A stretch of 64,000 bases of DNA from Paralichthys olivaceus (taxonomy: Eukaryota; Chordata; Actinopteri; Pleuronectiformes; Paralichthyidae): assembly GCF_024713975.1 (NCBI RefSeq), contig NC_091102.1, forward strand, positions 25,951,001 to 26,015,000, given 5' to 3'. Positions 57,280 to 64,000 of the stretch are shown here, piece by piece. The position numbers were made by a program, and so were the translations under genes. The notes under the pieces were generated by a model. That model did not search any database. It was not told the origin of the DNA and worked only from the letters and a program-made list of their open reading frames with translations. The number at the start of each line of letters is the position of its first letter. Position 1 is the stretch's first letter.

Positions 57280-58355
57280 GTCAGATCAACCTCGATCAGC
57301 TAACTTCAATATCTCATCTTCAAACCAGCAACTTGTATTTTAGACCCCATTCCAACAAAGCTACTGACACAAATTCTGCCCTTAATAAATACAGTAGTAC
57401 TTTACTGAATACAATCAATCTATCTCTTCTATCAGGCTATATATCTTAATCCTTTAAACTAGCTGTAGTTAAACCTAAAACACTCAGTTTTTTAACTACA
57501 GACTTTAGCTAACCTACCCTTTGTTTTTAAAATCCTTGAGAAATGTGTAGCCATCAGCTGTGTGACTTTCTCTAAACAATAATGTATATGATGACTTTCA
57601 GTCCGGGTTTATAGCAGAACAATTTTGCCAAAGTCAGAAATGACCTTCTTATAGCTTCAGATAAAGCGTTTGTCCTTGTCTTGTTAGATCTTAGTGCAGC
57701 ATTTGCTACTATTGTTTATCACATCCTACGACAGAGACTGGAACAGTTTTCGGGGTTGTATTTATCAGATACATTACAATTTGTAAAATATTAACGATGA
57801 GTCATTTTGTGCACTCCAAAATTAATTTCAGGATTCCTCAGGATTCTGTGTCTGGCCAAATGTTATTTATCTTATATATGCTTCCATAAGGAAAGGTTAT
57901 CAGGAAACATTCTGTAAACTTTAACTGTTACACAGGCAATTCCCAGTTATACTCATCCATGAAACCAGAAGAAAGTAATCAACTAAACTAAACTAAACAA
58001 GCATGTTTTAAGGACATACAAACCTGAATGATCAGATGATTTCATGAGATTCTGTACAGACAAAATTGTAATCAGGGATAAAATTCACCACATCCTCCCC
58101 ATGAAAAGCACATACACATTCTTTTACAGAAACCTTAGAACCAACTGCAGCACTAGATTTATATTTAGACTACTTTTCTTCAATCAATCTTTCTGTGCTT
58201 ACTCCACTGGTCTCTTCACCCGAACCATCTACTTGTTTATTAGAGCCTATCCCAGCTAGACTTTTTACAGATGTTCTTCCTCTAATTGATAGTTCCATAT
58301 TCAATCTGATTAATATGTCTTTTAACTGGCTACATTTTTCAGGCTTTTAAGGGAG
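57280..58355 (+). pseudogene. L2-like LINE fragments, rearranged
   Basis: RT pieces occur at 57.66-57.75 kb (FVLVLLDLSAAFATI-like, then HILRQRLEQFSGLYLSDTLQ). An N-terminally earlier LINE segment (FMRFCTDKIVI then RDKIHHILP) follows at 58.04-58.10 kb, out of normal order. This indicates two insertions or a rearrangement. Confidence 0.6.
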
Positions 58356-58362
58356 CAGTGAT

Positions 58363-58590
58363 TAAAGGTATAATTCACGCAAAAATGAAAATCCACTCAT
58401 TATCTACTCACCGCTATGGCAATAGAGGGGTGGGTGAAGTGCTGAGTCCACAAAACTCTTGTGGAGTTTCATGGGTAACCAGCGCTGCAGCCAAATCCAA
58501 TACAGTTGAAGTAGCTAGTGACCACTTCTTCCAAAAAAAATGCCTCCATACTGCTCCTCTGGTGTCATCCAAGTGTCCGTAAGGCCCGAT
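58363..58590 (+). repeat. Dispersed MITE fragment (family of 41088-41369)
   Basis: It starts TTAAAGGTATAATTCACGCA, a decayed version of the AAAGGGATAGTTCACC tip, and shares the 'tgcctccatactgctcctctggtgtcatccaagtgtccgtaag' stretch with the other copies. Confidence 0.6.
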
Positions 58591-58599
58591 TTAAAGTGG

Positions 58600-59860
58600 C
58601 AATTTTCGTTAATAATATAATCAGTATTAATGCCAAAAATATGGGCGTTCTTACAGTGGAGAATGAGCCCTTCTTGATCACTTTGTTTTAAAATTGTCCT
58701 GGACTTATTAATTGATGCCTGTTTAGGATTCTAGTCTGTGCAGTCACTTTTGCATGGGCATGCAGATTTGCAACATGTTCTAGTCTTATATTTGTATTAA
58801 ACTTTTTCCTCCACACAGTAAGGTTAGTTTTCCTTTTCTGAATGGACACCTGCCAGTGATGACACAAAGTGATGGTTATAGATACAACTAAGTTTATGAC
58901 TATTACAGAGAAAACTAAGTGTTTATGTTCAAGTGGGAAAATATCTCTGTCCATGGTGCTGAACCATGTATGGGCTCCTTCTATGACCATTAGACTGAGG
59001 CTTACATTGGATCCTTCAGTCAACTCTGTCCATGAGTCCACTGAACCATTGACTTGTATTGATTGCTACTGTATGTTGGTGTGTCAAAAAGAGACAGTGG
59101 ATATTTAATTACCTCAATTAAAAATTAAGTAAATATTAAGCTGTATCAAAAATGTGTTTCTTAAACTGTTGCTTCAACTTTTTTGTGATCTATCCTACAT
59201 GACCCACACATGAAACTTAATTTCAAAGCTATGATGGTGCAGAATTCTCTGTGCAAATCATTTGCTCTATGTGTGCAACTTGGCTGAGACTTGAATGTAG
59301 TGTCCCAGGCTTAAAGTACAAATAACTGTACTGAACATACACCACCCCCTCTAGACCCTATTGGGTTTATGCTTGCATGGTGGTGGGGATTGGGCACCTT
59401 TGTGCACTCTGAATGGTACTCTCCAGTACTTACCACTTTCTAGGACAGAGTCAGAGATACTGTCTTAAACATTTTGAACATAGTTTAATGTCCAGCTTCA
59501 TAATAATATAGTATAGCCAATAGATTCAATAATTAGCTGGATAATTTCATGAACCATTTGGAAGAAGCTGCATCCTCCGTGGTATATCCAAATAAGGGTA
59601 TTGATGGCCTATGGGTCACAATAAGGTCACCCCTAGACTCACAACATGCTCTCCTCTCTTTGTAATAAAATAATGCCTTTGCCTGAACAGGAGTCACTAT
59701 GTGTCAAATAGAAACATGCATACAGTCATTTAACACTATAACCCACCCACCTCTTATTCCACTGGTTTGTCTTGTGTGTGTAACAATAGGTCCTTTTATT
59801 GTCACACTGTCTTTTTTGTATGTCTGCCATGGACAATCTGGAATAAAGTTTAAATAGGCT
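58600..59860. other. Intergenic, no recognised feature
   Basis: AT-rich. Nothing recognised. Confidence 0.5.
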
Positions 59861-59862
59861 TA

Positions 59863-59867
<5 letters not shown>

Positions 59868-59925
<58 letters not shown>

Positions 59926-59935
59926 TATATCTATT
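59868..59935. repeat. (TA)n tract
   Basis: TA dinucleotides directly bordering the left tip of the first GGCATGCC element. Confidence 0.95.
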
Positions 59936-60727
59936 ATAGCATGCCGTTCAGGAAATTAAACTTTTGAATATATTGAATGAACCTTTGAATATATGGAGTG
60001 AACCTTGAATATATGGATTGAAACTTTGAATATATTGAATGAAGTCTGGATATATGGAATGAACCTTTGAATATATGGAATGAACCTTTGAATATATGGA
60101 ATGAAACCTTGAATATATGGAATGAAACTTTGAATACATGGAATGAAACCTTGAATATATGGAATGAAATTTGAATATATGGAATGAAACGTTGAATATA
60201 TGGAATGAAACCTTGAATATATTGAATGAAACATTGAATATATAGAATGAAACCTTGAATATATTGAATGAAACCTTGAATATATGGATTGAAACTTGGC
60301 TGACGTCAGACTTCACCGCAGTGCCTGCGGCCATCTTGTGTAACGTGTGGATGCTATAGCTTAAAGTGAGTGACAATGAGTTAGTCCGCTCACAGTCTCG
60401 TTGCAGCAATATTAAACTATGAGGACATCAGTAACAAACTGGCGAATGCGCGTACGGGCCAAAACCCCCCCGATACCCCTACCCAATACCGTTCAACTGA
60501 CAAGGAAGTTCCCTCCCTTTATAATCGTGGCAGATCTACTACAACAGGGACACAGCTGTTTATCAGGCCAACCCATAGACTGTAGGGCCAACCTCAGCAG
60601 GTCTTCAACCTCACAGGACCCCACAACACCCAGTGTACAATCTCCACCCGTACACAAGAAAGGGCCCAAGACACTGTATGGTTAGCTTGATATATTCAAA
60701 GGTTTAATTTCCTGAACGGCATGCCAT
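59936..60727 (-). mobile_element. Unclassified TIR element FB-1 (about 792 bp) with repeat array
   Basis: The tips are GCATGCCGTTCAGGAAATTAAA and its inverted counterpart ending GAACGGCATGCC; each inverted repeat extends about 30 bp to GAATATAT. Inside are about 15 copies of a 20/21-bp unit (GAATATATGGAATGAAACCTT type, 59967-60294), a CRE-like TGACGTCA at 60301, a YY1-like GCCATCTT at 60330, and a unique core to about 60695. Both flanks are TA repeats. The superfamily is not recognised. Confidence 0.75.
59967..60294 (-). repeat. 20/21-bp tandem repeat array of FB-1
   Basis: Units of the type GAATATATGGAATGAAACCTT with GG/TG and one-base length variants. The reverse strand is open in more than one frame because the units contain no stop there. 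Confidence 0.92.
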
Positions 60728-60799
60728 AATATATTTATGTAACATATATATATATATATATATATAGTATGGCATGCCATTCAGGAAATTAAACCTTTG

Positions 60800-61042
60800 A
60801 ATATATGGAATGAAACCTTGAATATATGGAATGAAGTCTGAATATATTGAATGAAACCTTGAATATATTGAATGAAGTCTGAATATATGGAATGAAACCT
60901 TGAATATATGGAATGAAGTCTGAATATATTGAATGAAACCTTGAATATATGGATTGAAGTCTGAATATATTGAATGAAACCTTGAATATATGGAATGAAG
61001 TCTGAATATATTGAATGAAACCTTGAATATATGGATTGAAAC
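60800..61042 (-). repeat. 41-bp dimer array, left arm of FB-2
   Basis: Alternating 21-bp (…GAAACCTT) and 20-bp (…GAAGTCT) units form 41-bp dimers. Confidence 0.92.
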
Positions 61043-62259
61043 TTGACAGACGTCAGACTTCACCGCAGTGTCTGCGTCCATCTTGTGTAACGTGTGGATG
61101 CCATAGCTAAAAGTGAGTGACAATGAGTTAGTCCGCTCACAATCTCGTTGCAGCAATATTAAACTATGAGGACGTCATTAACACACTAGCGAATGCGTGT
61201 ACAGCCCAAAATCCCCCCGATACAGCTGCCCAATACCGTTCAACTGACAAGGAAGTTCGCTCCCTTTTTATTACTGGCGGATCTACTACAACAGGCAGCT
61301 GTTTATCAGGCCAACATCAGCATGTCTTCAACCTCACAGGAGTGCCCGACAACACCCAGTGTACAATCTCCACCCGTACACAAGGAAGGGTCCAAGACAC
61401 TGTATGGTTAGCTTGATATAGTTTTCAGGTGATTTAATGAAGGTGAATCACAGTGAATGGCCGTGCGTAATGGCACTGCGCTCTGACGCGTTACCTCTCC
61501 GGCACTGGCGAAGCTGCTGCGGCTACAGGGATATCGTGAACTGAAAGAGAAGCTCTTCATAATTTGTTTAGATACAATAAGAATCACCCGCATTCATAGA
61601 CCAATGCAGGCTGAATATTTCGTTTAGGATTGAACGTATTTGATGATCCGCGACACAGCTTTGGGCACGTTATTCACACAGCGGTCTGCGGACAGACAGA
61701 CAAATGTATATATTCAAAGTTTCATTCCATATATTCAACGTGTCGGCATTATCTCATTATGCATTTGTCTGCGTGTCCCTGTAGCCGCAGCAGCTTCGCC
61801 AGTGCCGGAGAGGTGCCGCGTCAGAGCGCAGTGCCATTACGCACGGCCATTCACTGTGTTTCACCTTCATTAAATCACCTGGAAACTATATCAAGCTAAC
61901 CATACAGTGTCTTGGACCCTTCCTTGTGTACGGGTGGAGATTGTACACTGGGTGTTGTCGGGCACTCCTGTGAGGTTGAAGACATGCTGAGGTTGGCCTG
62001 ATAAACAGCTGCCTGTTGTAGTAGATCTGCCACGATTCAAAACGGAGCGAACTTCCTTGTCAGAAGAACGGCACTGGGCAGGGCTATCGGGGGGATTTTG
62101 GGCATACGCATTCGCTAGTGTGTTAATGACGTCCTCATAGTTTAACATTGCTGTAACGAGACTGTGAGCGGACTAACTCATTGTCACTCACTTTCAGCTA
62201 TAGCATCCACACGTTACACAAGATGGCCGCAGACACTGCGGTGAAGTCTGACGTCAGTC

Positions 62260-62590
62260 AAGTTTCATTCCATATATTCAAGGTTTCATTCAATATATTC
62301 AGACTTCATTCCATATATTCAAGGTTTCATTCAATATATTCAGACTTCAATCCATATATTCAAGGTTTCATTCAATATATTCAGACTTCATTCCATATAT
62401 TCAAGGTTTCATTCAATATATTCAGACTTCATTCCATATATTCAAGGTTTCATTCCATATATTCAAGGTTTCATTCAATATATTCAGACTTCATTCCATA
62501 TATTCAAGGTTTCATTCCATATATTCAAGGTTTCATTCAATATATTCAGACTTCATTCCATATATTCAAGGTTTCATTCCATATATTCAA
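62260..62590 (+). repeat. 41-bp dimer array, right arm of FB-2
   Basis: The reverse complement of the left-arm array, about two dimers longer, ending at the TTCAAAGGTTTAATTTCCTG tip. Confidence 0.92.
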
Positions 62591-62619
62591 AGGTTTAATT
62601 TCCTGAACGGCATGCCATA

Positions 62620-62690
62620 TATATATATATATTATATATTTTTTATTAATATATATTATATATTTTTTATAATATATATTAGAGGCATAT
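62620..62690. repeat. TA-rich tract right of FB-2
   Basis: ATATAT and TATATTTTTTAT repeats. Confidence 0.8.
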
Positions 62691-63060
62691 TTTCATCTTT
62701 ATTTATGATTTATTATTTCATCTTTATTTATCATTACTATTAATAAAAAGTGATATATACATATTCAAGCAAGAAACGTTCATATTAGACTAAAAAAATG
62801 TAATCAATGCTAATTATTGACAAAAAGACGTTTGATTGTTACTCGTCAGAGACATTTGAAACTCCGTGGAGCATGTAAGCATGTTAAAGTCAGATATTAA
62901 ATTAGGACAGAGGAATCACGCAGGCGTAGTCTATTTTCCCCTTTTAAAATTTAATCTCATGTCTCCGAGGGCGACAAAGAAAAATCGGACAATTATATGA
63001 TATTATAGAATTTCATTATGCGTTGTGTTCGTGACCTGCCATCCTGCCGGCAGGAGGGGG
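62691..63060. other. Galanin upstream region, nothing definite
   Basis: AT-rich sequence between the foldback element and the core promoter. No motif is secure enough to call. Confidence 0.5.
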
Positions 63061-63133
63061 CTGCTGACGCCACCTGACAGCAGCGGGCTCGGGCTGGAAG
63101 GACAATAAAAGGTGCACGGAATCCTCTTCTCAT
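63061..63133 (+). promoter_or_regulatory. gal: gal core promoter: TATA-like box and CRE half-site
   Basis: AATAAAAGG at 63104-63112 is placed as a TATA-like box in a GC-richer island (about 63040-63120) within AT-rich surroundings. TGACG at 63065-63069 is a CRE half-site about 40 bp upstream. cAMP/CREB control of galanin promoters is established in mammals; its use here is inference. Confidence 0.55.
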
Positions 63134-63202
63134 CCCAACCACGGAGTTACAGAGCAACCTGTGAATTCAGAGCAGAACTGACGGCGGAGAGTCACATCAA
63201 AG
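63134..63202 (+). other. gal: gal non-coding exon 1 (5' UTR)
   Basis: It begins about 30 bp after the TATA-like box and ends at a GTTAGT donor at 63203. It contains no ATG. The transcription start is inferred from TATA spacing, so the left edge is approximate. The exon 1/exon 2 arrangement is the conserved one for galanin genes. Confidence 0.7.
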
Positions 63203-63320
63203 GTTAGTTACTGTTTTTATCAACTTTATACAGACAAAGTGAATGTTTTACAAAATATTTTCGATTCGTTTTAGGCAGAATAGCTTTCAAATACTTCACT
63301 TTCTTCCCTCTCTGTTTCAG
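63203..63320 (+). other. gal: gal intron 1
   Basis: A short 118-bp intron from GTTAGT to a pyrimidine-rich TCCCTCTCTGTTTCAG. Confidence 0.7.
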
Positions 63321-64000
63321 ATGCAGAAGTGCCTTGGGTTTTTTTGCGTGTCGCTCATCTTCTGTGCAACTCTCTCAGAGACCATCGGGTTGGTCATCGC
63401 GGTAAGATGTGTAACATCCTGCACGGGTTTACTGTTAATGGGTGAACCAAGTTGCATGTACCATCATATATATAAAATGATAATAGAAAAGTAACAAATG
63501 AGCAATGATATAAAAGAACTCCCCAAATCACAGTAAAAAAAAGAATGTTGTTCACAGATGTGTGCAGTTGAGAGCAAAGCCACCTTATGATCAGCTTCTG
63601 TGTGTTTCAATTAATGTTTCTTTTAATGGTTAATGCTATAAAATTGGGCAAAGAGTGTATAGTATTTAAAATGAGAGTTTAGTTGAAATAATTCAGGTAT
63701 ATTGGGTTTGAAAACATCAGTACAGTGTGGGTGTGTGTGTGTGTGTTGGGGGGAGCGAATATATCTTCAGAATTATTAAAATGTTCAGCAGGATAGTGAG
63801 TCAACTACAACATAGAGACAGTGGTAACAGAGGTAGTATTCATTTACTTACTTGGCAAAGTCATTTTTACAATATTTTGACACTGTTTTAGAGATCCGAC
63901 AGTAAACCTGTACAATTGATCATTGTGTGTCTCTGCATCCTGCAGGCGAAGGAGAAGCGTGGCTGGACTCTGAACAGTGCTGGCTACTTGTTGGGTCCCC
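63321..64000 (+). CDS. gal: Preprogalanin, first two coding exons (partial, runs off window)
   Basis: Galanin is a secreted neuropeptide precursor that acts on galanin receptors. The first coding exon, 63321-63401, follows acceptor TTTCAG and begins exactly with ATG. It encodes 27 residues, MQKCLGFFCVSLIFCATLSE then TIGLVIA, with a hydrophobic signal-peptide core, and ends at donor GTAAGA in phase 0. After a 544-bp intron, the next exon (63946 to the window end, acceptor TCCTGCAG) reads AKEKR then GWTLNSAGYLLGP, the nearly invariant N-terminus of galanin, preceded by the KR cleavage site. An initiator ATG at the very start of exon 2 after a non-coding exon 1 matches mammalian GAL. The rest of the peptide and the GMAP part lie outside the window. 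Confidence 0.97.

Larger units (their letters stand above)
60768..62619. mobile_element. Foldback element FB-2: 1.85-kb near-palindrome
   Basis: The left arm 60768-61531 and right arm 61776-62619 are inverted copies of each other, separated by a loop of about 244 bp. Each arm runs tip (GGCATGCC), repeat array, core shared with FB-1, then an inner GC-rich part. The pairing is visible at the innermost edge: GGCTACAGGGA (to 61531) against TCCCTGTAGCC (from 61776). The right-arm array is about 80 bp longer than the left. The flanks are TA-rich. Confidence 0.85.

Noticed and set aside
59948..60409. Open frame of 153 codons made of FHIFKVS/FHSIYS repeats
   Set aside because: It is a by-product of a 20/21-bp tandem array that has no stops in any frame on that strand. 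There is no domain and no coding signature.
60768..62619. CRISPR array
   Set aside because: The repeats are directly abutting 20/21-bp units without unique spacers, in a vertebrate genome.
63243..63494. 83-codon frame starting in gal intron 1
   Set aside because: It reads through the intron, acceptor and donor. The spliced galanin model with ATG at 63321 explains the conserved parts.

Overview
The window looks like a teleost fish genome. It carries intron-containing vertebrate genes, many CA/GT microsatellites, and a typical fish mixture of LINEs (L2/CR1-like, L1/Tx1-like, I-like), hAT, Tc1/mariner-like and PIF/Harbinger-like DNA transposons, Ty3/gypsy fragments and tRNA-derived SINEs. All calls come from reading the sequence; no database search was possible.

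Two host genes are recognisable. From 462 to 25369 on the minus strand lies a complete seven-exon cfdp1 (craniofacial development protein 1, BCNT/Swc5 family). Its exons join in phase to 305 codons plus a stop. Its introns are packed with mobile elements: a Harbinger-like MITE and a gypsy fragment (intron 6), a 273-bp tandem duplication (intron 5), a Harbinger-like repeat and a LINE EN fragment (intron 4), L2 and Tc1-like copies, a chimeric LINE and an 801-bp hAT MITE with perfect target-site duplication (intron 3), and a long L1/Tx1-like LINE that splits an older BED-finger hAT (intron 1). At the far right (63104 to the window end, plus strand) is the start of the galanin gene (gal): TATA-like box, non-coding exon 1, signal-peptide exon, and the start of the exon that encodes mature galanin.

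Directly upstream of cfdp1 lies an I-like LINE (about 25480-31960, minus). It was split by a complete 5.19-kb hAT transposon (26609-31799) with near-identical terminal repeats, a perfect 8-bp target duplication and a five-exon transposase frame that reads intact. One of its exons has recently been duplicated in tandem. From about 32 kb to 59.9 kb no host gene is recognisable. That stretch holds LINE fragments (38.7-40.8, 42.9-44.2, 48.8-51.5, 57.2-58.4 kb), a 317-bp solo LTR, MITEs, a SINE and unannotated AT-rich DNA.

The most unusual structure is at 59936-62619, about 0.5 kb upstream of the galanin promoter. It consists of two neighbouring copies of an element I do not recognise, sharing the tips GGCATGCC...GGCATGCC and set in TA-rich DNA. 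One copy is a 1.85-kb near-palindrome (foldback). Both contain arrays of 20/21-bp repeats (41-bp dimers), CRE-like and YY1-like motifs, and a short core present three times.
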